NCBI RefSeq assembly: GCF_001685015.1
Contig: NZ_MAYT01000006.1
Coordinates: 18,464 to 82,463 of the forward strand
DNA from: Pseudobacillus wudalianchiensis
Lineage (GTDB): Bacteria; Bacillota; Bacilli; Bacillales; Domibacillaceae
Direction of reading: 5' to 3'
Length of the DNA stretch: 64,000 bases
Program-made: the position numbers and the translations under genes
In this document: positions 36,008-45,029 of the stretch, piece by piece
Position numbering within the stretch: the first letter of the stretch is position 1
Layout: the number at the start of each line of letters is the position of its first letter
Notes under the pieces: generated by a model
Database searches by the model: none
Told to the model about the DNA's origin: nothing
What the model saw: only the letters and a program-made list of their open reading frames with translations

Positions 36008-36042
36008 AGAGCCTGTTCTCCTAGCACGGGAGAACAGGCTCT
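36008..36042. repeat. Perfect 14-bp inverted repeat after gntR
   Basis: AGAGCCTGTTCTCC / GGAGAACAGGCTCT with a 7-base loop, no T-run. Acts as RNA stem or weak terminator. Confidence 0.6.
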
Positions 36043-36121
36043 GAAGATTCATTGTTATTTGCAGAATGTTTTTGATCTTAATGACGAACTCTGCAGATGA
36101 GAAAGTGTTTGTTGTTAACAT

Positions 36122-36160
36122 AAAAGCAGGTTTCCTTGAATAAGGAAACCTGCTTTTATT
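36122..36160. terminator. Bidirectional terminator between gntR and brnQ
   Basis: Perfect 16-bp stem AAAAGCAGGTTTCCTT / AAGGAAACCTGCTTTT with a 4-base loop, ending one base before the brnQ stop. Functions on both strands. Confidence 0.85.
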
Positions 36161-37514
36161 ATGCTTCAACTGTATTTAATTTTTGAAAACGAGCAATGAT
36201 TCCTGTGATAAGAATCACGATTAAAACTGGCAGTAACCAACCGAGTCCCTGGCTGTATAACGGTAATACTTGTTCATAAAAGGCCACTACGGCTTTCACC
36301 CAGTTAAAGTACGCAATCCCAAATGAGTCACAGAATGTTTTGATTCCATCGATTGTGCTAATCATCAATGCTACGATTGTTGCGGCGACATACACAACGC
36401 GCGAATGGTTAAACAACGGTGACAAGAATGTTAAAAGCATCAACGTAACCGCTAGCGGGTAGAGGAACATTAAAACTGGAATTGAATACATAATAATGTT
36501 AGATAAACCGAAGTTTGCGATGACGAACGAAAATACTGAGAAGAAAACAACAAACTTTTTATAGCTTATTTTTGGCATTAAAGTGTTGAAATACTCACCG
36601 CAGGCTGTAATCAATCCAATGCTTGTTGTTAAGCATGCCAATATGATGATCACGGCTAACATGACTGATCCGAAACTTCCGAAATAATAAGAAGCTGCGC
36701 TGTTCAAAACAGGGCCACCTGTTTCAAAGACACCAAATTTCTCCGTGCTTGTAGCACCTAAATAAGCAATTCCGACATAAATGACAGCAAGGAAAGTAAT
36801 CGCTACAGTACCTGATTTTATAGTTGCAGACAACACTTCACCTTTAGAGGTTACACCCATCGCACGAATAGCGTTAATTACAATAATTCCAAACACAAGT
36901 GAAGCAAGTGCATCCATCGTGTTGTACCCTTCTAAAAAGCCTTTTACAAATGCACCGCTTGTATACATTTCCTGTGGAGCTTCAATAGATCCCATTGGTT
37001 TCACAATCACTGTAATAAGCAATACAAAAAGCAATATAATCAGCGCAGGCGAAAGAATTTTCCCAACCCGATCGACGATCTTTGAAGGGTTTAGTGAAAG
37101 CCACATCGTAACCCCAAAAAACACTAATGTGAAAATGAACAGACCCATTTGAGCAGAACCTTCACCTACAAACGGCGAAATTCCAATATCATAAGCAACC
37201 GTTCCTGTACGCGGAGTAGCAAAGAACGGACCAATTGTTAAATAAAGAAGAGACGTAAAAATAACGGCATAAATCGGATGAATCCGGCTTGCAAGCTCTT
37301 GTAAGTTAGAGCTTCCTGAGAAGCCCATTGCCAAAATACCGAGGAATGGCAATCCGACTCCTGTAGTTAAAAAGCCAATGACTGCTGGCCATACGTTCGT
37401 ACCCGCATTTTGGCCAAGCTGCGCGGGGAAGATAAGATTGCCCGCTCCGAAGAATAAAGCAAACAGCATAACTCCTATTGCAAGGTAAGCTGAAAATGGT
37501 AATTTCGTCTTCAT
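36159..37514 (-). CDS. brnQ: Branched-chain amino acid transporter BrnQ (LIVCS)
   Basis: Sodium- or proton-coupled Leu/Ile/Val carrier, about 451 residues with twelve helices. Family opening LFALFFGAGNLIFPAQLGQNAG, FLTTGVGLPFLGILAMG, PFFATPRTGTVAYDIGI, and CLTTSIGLITACGEYF. ATG 37514 with GGAAAGG upstream is preferred over the frame start at 37556. A weak CodY-like box lies about 126 bases upstream. Confidence 0.93.
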   Translation of the reverse strand: MKTKLPFSAYLAIGVMLFALFFGAGNLIFPAQLGQNAGTNVWPAVIGFLTTGVGLPFLGILAMGFSGSSNLQELASRIHPIYAVIFTSLLYLTIGPFFATPRTGTVAYDIGISPFVGEGSAQMGLFIFTLVFFGVTMWLSLNPSKIVDRVGKILSPALIILLFVLLITVIVKPMGSIEAPQEMYTSGAFVKGFLEGYNTMDALASLVFGIIVINAIRAMGVTSKGEVLSATIKSGTVAITFLAVIYVGIAYLGATSTEKFGVFETGGPVLNSAASYYFGSFGSVMLAVIIILACLTTSIGLITACGEYFNTLMPKISYKKFVVFFSVFSFVIANFGLSNIIMYSIPVLMFLYPLAVTLMLLTFLSPLFNHSRVVYVAATIVALMISTIDGIKTFCDSFGIAYFNWVKAVVAFYEQVLPLYSQGLGWLLPVLIVILITGIIARFQKLNTVEA

Positions 37515-37639
37515 ATAATTATTCCTTTCCAAAATACAAAATCTATTTTCGCTCAATAAAGATCTTCGTTTGAAGTATGCAATATATCGCTAGAACTATC
37601 TTACTTCTATTGCTCTATAATTTCAATATATTATTGTAA

Positions 37640-37654
37640 AATATTTTGAAGATT
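37640..37654 (-). promoter_or_regulatory. Possible CodY box upstream of brnQ
   Basis: AATATTTTGAAGATT differs from the CodY consensus AATTTTCWGAAAATT at three of 15 positions. Branched-chain amino acid carriers are common CodY targets. AT-rich context makes chance matches frequent. Confidence 0.3.
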
Positions 37655-37896
37655 TAAAAATGATCAAACCTCTTGTTGTAAAAAGAGAAATAACTTACCA
37701 TTTCTTCATAACGCTTTATTCTATTTTATTTTTTCAATATTAAGATAATTTTTCCCTCTCATTAGTTGTCCACTTTGCCTTTACCCAAACTAATAGCAAT
37801 ATATACATTTTCGCGTTGATTAATAAATGAATGAAATAAACATCCTAAAAAATTTAGGATGTCCAAATTTAGCCGCTGTTTTCACTGCCAGCTTCA
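37655..37896. other. AT-rich gap upstream of brnQ
   Basis: No gene seen. A hairpin ACATCCTAAA / TTTAGGATGT (37836-37861) close to the carD stop probably terminates carD on the minus strand (TTTATTT follows). Confidence 0.5.
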
Positions 37897-38370
37897 TTAG
37901 CTAGTGAGCTTTAGCAAATTAGCTGCTTCACTTTCACTAATATCTTTAATCATGGTTAGTTCGCTAATTAAAATTCTTCTAGCACGATCTAACATTTGTT
38001 TCTCACTTGAATTAAGCGGTTTTTCTTTTTCATAATTCAATAAGTCCCGAACTACCTCAGCGGTGTCTTGCATTTCACCTGTTTTCATTTTTTCTGTATT
38101 TCTTTTTAGCCGCTCTTTCCACGAGAGCGAGCAGTCTGATACCTCATGGTGAAAGTCAAACAATATATCTTTTGCCACTGTTTTGCTAGTAATGGAACGT
38201 ATTCGTGATTTCTCGATCACTTTTACAGGAATCATTACGTTCATTTTACTAAGAGGAATGGTAATGACACAATATTCTTGTGTCTTCCCTTGGATCTCCT
38301 TTTCTTCTATGGCTTCGACGATGCCCGCCCCATACATTGGATAGAAAACCTTGTCGCCAGTCTGAAACAA
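37897..38370 (-). CDS. CarD family transcriptional regulator
   Basis: About 157 residues. N-terminal CarD/TRCF RNA-polymerase interaction domain (FQTGDKVFYPMYGAGIVEAI, residues 1-60) and a C-terminal helical DNA-binding part (SWKERLKRNTEKMKTGE, EKQMLDRARRILISELT). CarD proteins bind the RNAP beta subunit and stabilise open complexes. I choose TTG at 38370 (GGAGGTG 5 bases upstream, and the family starts at MF.IGDKV) over ATG 38385. Confidence 0.9.
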   Translation of the reverse strand: MFQTGDKVFYPMYGAGIVEAIEEKEIQGKTQEYCVITIPLSKMNVMIPVKVIEKSRIRSITSKTVAKDILFDFHHEVSDCSLSWKERLKRNTEKMKTGEMQDTAEVVRDLLNYEKEKPLNSSEKQMLDRARRILISELTMIKDISESEAANLLKLTS

Positions 38371-38385
38371 ATCATCCACCTCCAT

Positions 38386-38618
38386 ATTACTTACATCTTC
38401 TATGTTATCACACCTCCGTTTTTTTCACAAATAAACAAATATATCATATATCTTTTTTGTCAGTCAACACTTTTAAACTGTTTTTATGTACAAAATCTTT
38501 AAATTTTTAAAGTGAAAAATTGCTTTTATCTTAATAGTAAAACGGCAATCATCCTAACCCTCATGGAATAATCCCCCTTTTCTTCCTTATTATAATAAAT
38601 CGTCTAATAAAGCCAAAA
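38386..38618. other. Intergenic region upstream of carD
   Basis: About 230 bases, AT-rich, no small gene with a ribosome site found. The carD promoter must lie here. Confidence 0.4.
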
Positions 38619-38641
38619 AGACGTGTAGTGTTTCTACACGT
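38614..38641 (-). terminator. Terminator after sda
   Basis: Perfect stem GACGTGTAG / CTACACGTC with a 5-base loop and TTTTT on the minus strand, 83 bases past the sda stop. Confidence 0.85.
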
Positions 38642-38723
38642 CAAATGAAATAATATTCATCATCATAACATTGTGGTTCGGCTGTTTTTCTCTCTTTTTA
38701 CCGATAACATTTAGAGTCTTTTG

Positions 38724-38867
38724 TTAGGATACAACAACAAGTAACTTTCTTCTATTCATCTCAGCTTGCAACAGTGAAATGAAATCGATAGAAAGATTTA
38801 GCTCCTTTGCTTGGCAATAAACCTTTATTAACTGCTTATCACTCAGTAATATTAAGGTAGAGTTCAT
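38724..38867 (-). CDS. sda: Sporulation histidine kinase inhibitor Sda
   Basis: 47-residue protein, too short for most gene callers. LSDKQLIKVYCQAKELNLSI followed by DFISLLQAEMNRRKL matches the helical hairpin of Sda (LSDELLIESYFKATEMNL.RDFI.L...EI.RR). Sda binds KinA/KinB and blocks phosphorelay activation when replication is disturbed. AAGGGG lies 7 bases before the ATG; strong terminator downstream. The N-terminus is a few residues longer than the B. subtilis short form. Confidence 0.85.
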   Translation of the reverse strand: MNSTLILLSDKQLIKVYCQAKELNLSIDFISLLQAEMNRRKLLVVVS

Positions 38868-38909
38868 CACTAATCCCCTTACGAGATAAAAAGTCACAGT
38901 TTACTTCAC

Positions 38910-40430
38910 TTAGAAAAGCCCCAATGCGTTTGGTGTATAACTCACAAGCAAGTTCTTCGTTTGTTGATAATGCTGAAGCATCATTCTATGAGTTTCTCTC
39001 CCAATACCTGACTGCTTATAACCGCCAAATGCAGCATGTGCCGGATATAGATGATAGCAGTTAGTCCAAACGCGCCCTGCTTTAATGGCACGCCCCATAC
39101 GATAAGCAGTGTTGGCGTCACGCGTCCAAACTCCCGCTCCTAAACCGTACAGTGTATCGTTGGCTATTCTTAACGCTTCTTCTTCATTCTTAAAGGTTGT
39201 AACAGATACAACTGGTCCAAAAATCTCTTCTTGAAAAATGCGCATATCGTTATTGCCCTTGAAAACAGTAGGTTTAATATAATAGCCTTCCTTAAGATCT
39301 CCTTCGAGAATATTTCGTTCACCACCAATTAAACATTCAGCTTTCTCTTCTCGAGCAATGTCCATGTATGACAAAATTTTCTCAACTTGCTCCATAGAAG
39401 ATTGTGCGCCAATCATTGTATCTGTATCTAATGGGTTTCCTTGTTTTATTTTTCCAATCCTCGCAAGAGCACGTTCCATGAATTCGTCGTATATTGCCTC
39501 GTGAATAAGTGCCCGGGATGGACAAGTACATACCTCTCCCTGATTAAGTGCAAAAAGCAGAAATCCTTCAATGGCTTTATCAAAAAACTCATCATCTTGC
39601 GCCATGACGTCAGAAAAAAAGATATTTGGTGACTTCCCACCGAGTTCAAGTGTAACAGGGATAATATTTTGAGAAGCATATTGCATAATTAAGCGTCCAG
39701 TTGATGTTTCACCAGTAAACGCAATTTTTGCAATTCGCGGACTTGTTGCAAGCGCTTTTCCAGCCTCTACCCCAAAACCATTTACAATATTTAAAACTCC
39801 TGAAGGGAGGATGTCTTCAATTAGTTCTGCTAGAACCATAATTGAGGCGGGAGTTTGTTCAGCAGGTTTTAATACAACACAATTTCCTGCAGCTAAAGCA
39901 GGAGCCAATTTCCAGCAAGCCATTAAAATAGGAAAGTTCCAAGGAATAATTTGTCCCACTACTCCTAATGGTTCATGAAAGTGATAAGCTACCGTATTTT
40001 CATCAATTTCACTAATGCTTCCTTCTTCTCCTCGCAACACGCCAGCAAAATAGCGAAAGTGATCGATAGCTAAGGGGATATCAGCGGCCATCGTTTCACG
40101 TATAGGCTTTCCGTTATCCCACGTTTCTGCTATGGCCAGCTGTTCTTGATTTTCTTCCATCCGATCGGCAATTTTGTTAAGAAGGCGGGAACGTTCCGCT
40201 GCCGAAGTACGTTCCCATGCATCCTTTGCCTTATAGGCTGCATCGAGAGCAAGCTCAATGTCTTCCTTTGTAGAGCGCGCTACTTTACAAAAGGCTTTTC
40301 CGTTTATCGGCGAAATATTATCAAAATAATTACCTTGTACCGGAGAAACCCAATTGCCTCCAATGTAGTTATCATATTTTTCTTTAAAACGCACCTTGGA
40401 TTGCTCTTGTTTAGGTTGTAGATAGATCAC
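38910..40430 (-). CDS. Aldehyde dehydrogenase (NAD-dependent, AldA/ExaC type)
   Basis: 506-residue non-acylating aldehyde dehydrogenase. Catalytic Glu in ELGGKSPN, catalytic Cys in [16 protein letters not shown] cofactor loop and the [10 protein letters not shown]-terminal block that is typical of acetaldehyde/chloroacetaldehyde dehydrogenases (AldA, ExaC, AcoD-like). Converts acetaldehyde to acetate with NAD. GTG start behind GGAGGAG. It stands just downstream of the BMC operon but behind a strong terminator, so it has its own transcript; likely a safety valve for acetaldehyde. Confidence 0.92.
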   Translation of the reverse strand: MIYLQPKQEQSKVRFKEKYDNYIGGNWVSPVQGNYFDNISPINGKAFCKVARSTKEDIELALDAAYKAKDAWERTSAAERSRLLNKIADRMEENQEQLAIAETWDNGKPIRETMAADIPLAIDHFRYFAGVLRGEEGSISEIDENTVAYHFHEPLGVVGQIIPWNFPILMACWKLAPALAAGNCVVLKPAEQTPASIMVLAELIEDILPSGVLNIVNGFGVEAGKALATSPRIAKIAFTGETSTGRLIMQYASQNIIPVTLELGGKSPNIFFSDVMAQDDEFFDKAIEGFLLFALNQGEVCTCPSRALIHEAIYDEFMERALARIGKIKQGNPLDTDTMIGAQSSMEQVEKILSYMDIAREEKAECLIGGERNILEGDLKEGYYIKPTVFKGNNDMRIFQEEIFGPVVSVTTFKNEEEALRIANDTLYGLGAGVWTRDANTAYRMGRAIKAGRVWTNCYHLYPAHAAFGGYKQSGIGRETHRMMLQHYQQTKNLLVSYTPNALGLF

Positions 40431-40538
40431 ATTAACTCCTCCATTTTTAAAAATATTCAGTTAATTCGCTTTATTGATGCCTCTATACTGAATAATGATG
40501 GGTTAAAAGGCATCTCGAAGTCCTCTTAGAAAAGATAG

Positions 40539-40573
40539 AAAAATGTACATACCTTCTCAATATGTACATTTTT
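40539..40573. terminator. Terminator of the BMC operon
   Basis: Perfect 13-bp stem AAAAATGTACATA / TATGTACATTTTT with a 9-base loop; works on both strands. Lies 146 bases past the EutN-type gene and 109 bases before the aldehyde dehydrogenase start. Confidence 0.85.
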
Positions 40574-40718
40574 TCTCTTTAGCAAATCGAAAAAAGCACT
40601 TCATACCATTCTGGGCTACAAGTTGAATATCTTTATTTCCACCAGAGGAAGAAGCACTTTTTTCAATCTTCTAAGACTAATAAGACAGCCTATTAGCATG
40701 AAGTTCTTAATCACTTGT

Positions 40719-40988
40719 TTATTCGTTAACCTCAAAGGAATCCACGATGCCAACAATGGCAGCGTCAATTGGAGGTCTTTTCTCTTCAGCTACTTTTTGT
40801 GCCGCCAGGCCCTGAGTGATCAACACTAATTCACCAACACCAGCCCCTAGTCTGTCCATGGCAATCACATGATTTCCCTGATGCTCTCTCTTTGCATTTA
40901 AAGGCTGAGTGATGAGGAGCTTAATGTTTTCCATTCCTTTTTCCTTTTGGGTTGTCCAAACACTTCCTATTACTCTTGCTAGGAGCAT
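40719..40988 (-). CDS. eutN: BMC vertex (pentamer) protein, EutN/CcmL family
   Basis: 89-residue BMC-P shell protein that caps the icosahedral vertices. MLLARVIGSVWTTQKE is the family start; LLITQPL, VIAMDRLGAGVGELVLITQG and DAAIVGIVDSFEV match EutN/CcmL/GrpN. Last gene of the minus-strand BMC operon, 2 bases after the preceding stop. Its presence shows that the locus can build a closed shell. Confidence 0.95.
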   Translation of the reverse strand: MLLARVIGSVWTTQKEKGMENIKLLITQPLNAKREHQGNHVIAMDRLGAGVGELVLITQGLAAQKVAEEKRPPIDAAIVGIVDSFEVNE

Positions 40989-40990
40989 AT

Positions 40991-41830
40991 TTACTCATCC
41001 CTTTTGGCAATTTTAATAGTTAACTTTTTTTCTTTTAATAGATCTTTTGCCAATGGAGAAACGATTGTACCCTTAGCAACATAAATGACATTGTTCGGTA
41101 TATGTGATTGCGCTTGAATCCATTCAGCAGTAAGAAGTCTCTTTCTGAACAGTAAAGAATCTTCATAAAATTGCAAGCCTTCATTGGCGCTCTCTAGACT
41201 TTCAGGTGCATTTGCTTCTATCTTCTGACTAAACTGTTCAATTACCTTATCGGCCAAATCCTTTTGCAGCTCAAACTGAACACCAAGTTCATTCATTTGT
41301 TCCGCATAGTTTTTAAACCGTTTTTGATAAGGGGCTGGTAAGGAAAGCGTCTTTAAGCAGCGACGGTCTGCACGTTTTATTCCCGGAACATCGGCCCCAA
41401 TCAAAATAAATTTCTGAAGCATGAGTGCGGAAAAGATGATTTCCGCCTTAATGGTTCCTTTTAAGCCCATTGCGACACGGGCAGCATTATCCAGGTCAAT
41501 TTCAGGAATAATAATTCCATCATATTCTTTTGGCAGCTCAATCGCTGCTGGGGAATATTCGTCAGCTGCAATAATTCGTCCAGAACCGCTTGATTCTACT
41601 CTTTGCATGCCAAGCCATGATGATGTTTCGCCATCTAGAAACAAAATATCATATGCAATATTTGCATTTTTCAGTTTAATAAACTGATCTGTGAACGGTT
41701 CATGTGCCGAGCTATCACAAAAGACAAATAATACATTTCCATTTTTCCTTGTTTCTTTCTCGGTTTTAATGGACTGTACAACTTCTCGTACAACCGACTC
41801 AACCATCTCACGAATATCTATCCTCCTCAC
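40991..41830 (-). CDS. BMC-associated protein of unknown function with encapsulation-like N-terminus
   Basis: 279 residues. The first 20 residues (IDIREMVESVVREVVQSI) form an amphipathic helix much like known BMC encapsulation peptides. A Rossmann/flavoprotein-like alpha-beta body follows (VLFVFCDSSAHEP, YDILFLDGE, YDGIIIPEIDLDNAARVAMGL, SALMLQKFILIGAD), then a helical middle and a PduL-neighbour-like end (VIYVAKGTIVSPLAKDLLKEKKL). Conserved proteins of this look occur next to pduL in other BMC loci; I know no assigned activity. The GTG start overlaps the pduL stop (GTGA), implying coupling. Confidence 0.6.
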   Translation of the reverse strand: MRRIDIREMVESVVREVVQSIKTEKETRKNGNVLFVFCDSSAHEPFTDQFIKLKNANIAYDILFLDGETSSWLGMQRVESSGSGRIIAADEYSPAAIELPKEYDGIIIPEIDLDNAARVAMGLKGTIKAEIIFSALMLQKFILIGADVPGIKRADRRCLKTLSLPAPYQKRFKNYAEQMNELGVQFELQKDLADKVIEQFSQKIEANAPESLESANEGLQFYEDSLLFRKRLLTAEWIQAQSHIPNNVIYVAKGTIVSPLAKDLLKEKKLTIKIAKRDE

Positions 41831-42612
41831 CCCCTCGGTCGGGATAGGAATTCACCATTTTTCCCGATTATTTGTACATAGTCCCCCGTTTTTAAACCTG
41901 CCGCATTCCCCTCGTCCAAATCAATATGAAAATCTAAACGGTAACTTGATGATACGCGAACGATTACATCTGAAAAAATAATGGAACGCTCCCCCGTTGT
42001 TTGGATGAGTAATGTATCTCCATGCTCAACTCCCAATTTTTGAGCGTCTTCAGGAGACATATGCACATGACGCTTTGCTACAATGACTCCCCGTTGAAGA
42101 GAGATACACCCTTTTGGTCCAATCAGTGTCAAACCTGGAGTATCTTCAATTATGCCTGACAACCGTACAGGCGGATGGACTCCTAATTGAAATCCATCCG
42201 TTATGGATATTTCTACTTGGGTCTCTCCCCTTGCCGGCCCAAGAATTCTTACATCTTTGATAATCCCTTTTGGCCCTAGCAAAGTTAATTGCTCTTTAGC
42301 AGCAAATTGGCCCGGCTGTGACAAATCCCGATAAGGAGTTAGATGATAATCATCACCAAACAGTGAATGAATATCCTGTGTCGATAAATGAATATGTCGA
42401 TTGGAAACTCCAACTGGAACCATAAAGTCTGTTATGCTTTCTTTTAAATTTGGAAGAGACTTATCAGAGTGCCGGTTCGTAATTGCGATCTTTCTATCTC
42501 TTAAGAAATCCATTGCAGCCGGTGTAATTTTCTCGTCCCCATTAATAGTATAAGGATTAGGAATCCCCTTTTTTAACATCGCCCTTAATTTGGATTCCGT
42601 AATAACCGTCAT
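41827..42612 (-). CDS. pduL: Phosphotransacylase PduL with N-terminal extension
   Basis: BMC-type phosphate acyltransferase, 261 residues, converting acetyl-CoA plus phosphate to acetyl phosphate and regenerating CoA inside the shell. Two PduL beta-barrel repeats with zinc ligands: VSNRHIHLS (about residue 70), RHVHMSPEDA (about 180), and HIDLDEGNAA near the end; GPARGETQVEIS between. Residues 1-60 (ITESKLRAML..ITPAAMDFLRDRKIAI) are an extension absent from short PduLs and reminiscent of the EutT/EutQ N-terminus; it may direct encapsulation. ATG start. Confidence 0.93.
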   Translation of the reverse strand: MTVITESKLRAMLKKGIPNPYTINGDEKITPAAMDFLRDRKIAITNRHSDKSLPNLKESITDFMVPVGVSNRHIHLSTQDIHSLFGDDYHLTPYRDLSQPGQFAAKEQLTLLGPKGIIKDVRILGPARGETQVEISITDGFQLGVHPPVRLSGIIEDTPGLTLIGPKGCISLQRGVIVAKRHVHMSPEDAQKLGVEHGDTLLIQTTGERSIIFSDVIVRVSSSYRLDFHIDLDEGNAAGLKTGDYVQIIGKNGEFLSRPRG

Positions 42613-42623
42613 CGACTAAAAGA

Positions 42624-42911
42624 TTACCCTTCCAATTTTGGAAGAATAAGCTCAATATCTGAATGAGGACGTGGGATTACATGCACAGAAACTAATTCTC
42701 CAATACTTTCAGCAGCCACAGCTCCCGCGTCTACAGATGCTTTAACGGCTCCTACATCTCCACGTACCATCACTGTTACTAATCCGCCACCTGCATGAAC
42801 CTTACCAATCAATTTTACATTTGCCGCTTTCGACATGGCATCGGCAGCTTCTACCGCCCCTACCAATCCTTTTGTTTCAATCATTCCTAATGCTCCCATT
42901 TCTACGCTCAT
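42624..42911 (-). CDS. BMC-H hexameric shell protein (EutM/PduA type)
   Basis: 95-residue canonical hexamer: [20 protein letters not shown], the pore-lining stretch [20 protein letters not shown], and [12 protein letters not shown] at the end. Forms the shell facets and small-molecule pores. AAGGGGGC precedes the ATG; 11 bases after pduL in reverse order of the operon. Confidence 0.96.
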   Translation of the reverse strand: MSVEMGALGMIETKGLVGAVEAADAMSKAANVKLIGKVHAGGGLVTVMVRGDVGAVKASVDAGAVAAESIGELVSVHVIPRPHSDIELILPKLEG

Positions 42912-42930
42912 TCTTTATGCCCCCTTCAGG

Positions 42931-44403
42931 TTATAATTTTAGTTCTTGTAATACACTTTTTACGATATCCATAACTTCCGCTCTTGAGATACTTCTCTCA
43001 TTCGCTGGAGGAGTGCTTTGGTTGCTTGTCTCACCTAATGAATGTTCATTTTTCATTTCCCGCACTCCAAAAGCAATGCGTTTAGTATTCAGTAAATGTT
43101 CAGGCCCGATGTTATCCGATGAAACATTATTGCCGTATGTTCCGCAGCCTAACGTCATAGATGGTGCAATGCCCGTTGTAGCACCAATCCCGCCAAATGT
43201 TGTCCCTGAATTCACAATCACTCGGGAAACCTTTTGCTCTAAGCCGAATCTTTCAATGATATCCTGATTTTCAGCATGAATCCCAATTGTGTGTCCCAGG
43301 CCGCCTAGTTCAAGCAATTCATTACATACATTACTGGCTTCCTGCGAATCCTGCACAGTGTAAAGAGCCAAAATCGGAGAGAGTTTTTCCAGTGAAAAAG
43401 GATGAGATTTCCCTACGTTTGTTTCTTCTGCAATTAATAATTTAGCTTTTTCCGGAATGATTATTTTTGCCATTTCAGCTAATCGCTGAGGAGATTTCCC
43501 CACAATACTTGGATTCAATCTTCCATTGACGAGAATGATATCTTCTATTCTTTTCTTTTCGTACTCATCTAGAAAATAAGCTCCTTCACTTTCTAGCTCT
43601 CTCTTCACTTTTCGTTTGATAGACTGTTCTACCACAATGGCTTGCTCAGAGGCACAAATCGTTCCATAGTCAAAAGTTTTGCTTTGTATGATTTGTTTTA
43701 CAGCTTTTCCTAGGTTAGCACTTGAATGAATATAAACTGGCACATTGCCCGGACCGACACCAAAAGCAGGCTTTCCTGAACTATACGCAGCTTTTACCAT
43801 GTCTGTTCCGCCAGTAGCCAAAATAAGATCTGTCAGCTTATGATTCATTAACTCACGAGCTGAAGCGAGAGTTGGATTGGTAACACATGAAATCAACCCA
43901 TCGGGTGCACCAGCTCTTTGTGCTGCTTCTTGCAGCACCTTGACCGCTTCATTTGTACACTTAGCGGCAGAAGGATGCGGACTAAAGACAATTGCGTTTC
44001 TTGACTTTGCCGCAATCAGCGCTTTAAAGATTGCTGTCGAAGTCGGATTTGTTGAAGGAACAATTCCTGCTACTATGCCGACAGGTTCAGCTACTTCCCA
44101 TACTTGCTCCTGCTCATTTCGAGAGATGATTCCTACTGTTTTCTTTGCTTTTATGGATTCATAGACATCGCGCGAGGCAAATAAGTTTTTAGTCAATTTA
44201 TCTTCCACTTTTCCGTAACCTGTCTCATCGACAGCCATGGATGCCAGTCTCCCCGCTTCCTGCGAAGCAACTTGAGCCATGCTATGAACAATTCGATCTA
44301 CTTCATCCTGAGTCATGTTTCTCATTTTTGCCTGCGCTAATTTTGCCTGTTGTAAAAGTTGTCTTCCTTCTTGAACGGATTCAAGATCAGTATCCAGCAT
44401 CAT
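42931..44403 (-). CDS. eutE: CoA-acylating acetaldehyde dehydrogenase (EutE/PduP)
   Basis: 490 residues; oxidises acetaldehyde with NAD and CoA to acetyl-CoA in the BMC lumen. Active-site Cys in [13 protein letters not shown], cofactor motifs [38 protein letters not shown], and [12 protein letters not shown]. The last ~18 residues ([18 protein letters not shown]) follow a Ser/Asn/Pro-rich linker and form a textbook encapsulation peptide. Start ATG overlaps the stop of the preceding BMC gene (TTATGATG). Confidence 0.95.
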   Translation of the reverse strand: MMLDTDLESVQEGRQLLQQAKLAQAKMRNMTQDEVDRIVHSMAQVASQEAGRLASMAVDETGYGKVEDKLTKNLFASRDVYESIKAKKTVGIISRNEQEQVWEVAEPVGIVAGIVPSTNPTSTAIFKALIAAKSRNAIVFSPHPSAAKCTNEAVKVLQEAAQRAGAPDGLISCVTNPTLASARELMNHKLTDLILATGGTDMVKAAYSSGKPAFGVGPGNVPVYIHSSANLGKAVKQIIQSKTFDYGTICASEQAIVVEQSIKRKVKRELESEGAYFLDEYEKKRIEDIILVNGRLNPSIVGKSPQRLAEMAKIIIPEKAKLLIAEETNVGKSHPFSLEKLSPILALYTVQDSQEASNVCNELLELGGLGHTIGIHAENQDIIERFGLEQKVSRVIVNSGTTFGGIGATTGIAPSMTLGCGTYGNNVSSDNIGPEHLLNTKRIAFGVREMKNEHSLGETSNQSTPPANERSISRAEVMDIVKSVLQELKL

Positions 44404-44948
44404 AACTTATCCCCACCTTTCCCATCCTGAAACTCATTTAAATGTTTAATTAAATCCTCTTTTTTAGCGGTTGAAATTTCTTGGGGTGATAGAGGAAACT
44501 CTGTTAAAGAATTAGCTAATTTTCTTAACTCTTGGATATTCTTTTTGTTTAAATCTTTGAACTTTACATCACTGTTTTCCTTATTGGGTACAACAATTGG
44601 CTGTTCAACTCTTTCAAATATCTTTTCACCAGGAGGATCATTTGGCTGATCTTGTTTTTGTTCAGCCAGCTCCGGAAAAATCATGGTCATTACATGATCA
44701 TCTGGCCTCGCTAGAACATGTGAATGTCGAAATTGCCCCACTCTCTTGGCTACTTCTGTACCTACAGCGACAGCTGATTGCACTGAAGCTACATCACCCA
44801 CTATATAAATGGTAACAATCCCCGAATCCGCCCCTTGATATGTAGCAATTTTTACATCTGCTGCTTTGGATGCGGCATCTGCAGCTGCAAACATGGCGGG
44901 GAATCCAATAGTTTCGACCATACCCAATGCGTAGGTATTTTTTTTCAA
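44400..44948 (-). CDS. BMC-domain shell protein with C-terminal SAP/Rho_N-like tail
   Basis: 182 residues. Residues 1-90 are a BMC domain (YALGMVETIGFPAMFAAADA, YQGADSGIVTIYIVGDVASV, SHVLARPDDHVM). A Pro/Gln/Glu-rich linker (about 95-130) leads to a helical tail (FKDLNKKNIQELRKLAN, ISTAKKEDLIKHLNEF) that resembles SAP/HeH/Rho N-terminal nucleic-acid-binding folds. This differs from ordinary BMC-H proteins and recalls EutK, whose tail is an HTH. TTG start behind AGAGGTG. First shell gene of the operon, 81 bases after phnX. Confidence 0.88.
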   Translation of the reverse strand: MKKNTYALGMVETIGFPAMFAAADAASKAADVKIATYQGADSGIVTIYIVGDVASVQSAVAVGTEVAKRVGQFRHSHVLARPDDHVMTMIFPELAEQKQDQPNDPPGEKIFERVEQPIVVPNKENSDVKFKDLNKKNIQELRKLANSLTEFPLSPQEISTAKKEDLIKHLNEFQDGKGGDKL

Positions 44949-45029
44949 TCACTCTCACCTCTTCACCTCATAGCTATTTCAAAAATTGAAATAAGCTTCT
45001 TATAGGCTGACAGAACCAATTCTTATTGT

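Noticed and set aside
36008..36157. Two adjacent long hairpins as a CRISPR-like array
   Set aside because: The stems differ in sequence and have no spacers; they are transcription terminators or RNA stems between convergent genes.
42624..44948. Assigning the locus to ethanolamine or propanediol use because of eutE/pduL names
   Set aside because: No EutBC, PduCDE, EutT/adenosyltransferase, reactivase or glycyl-radical enzyme is present; PhnW/PhnX provide the aldehyde source.
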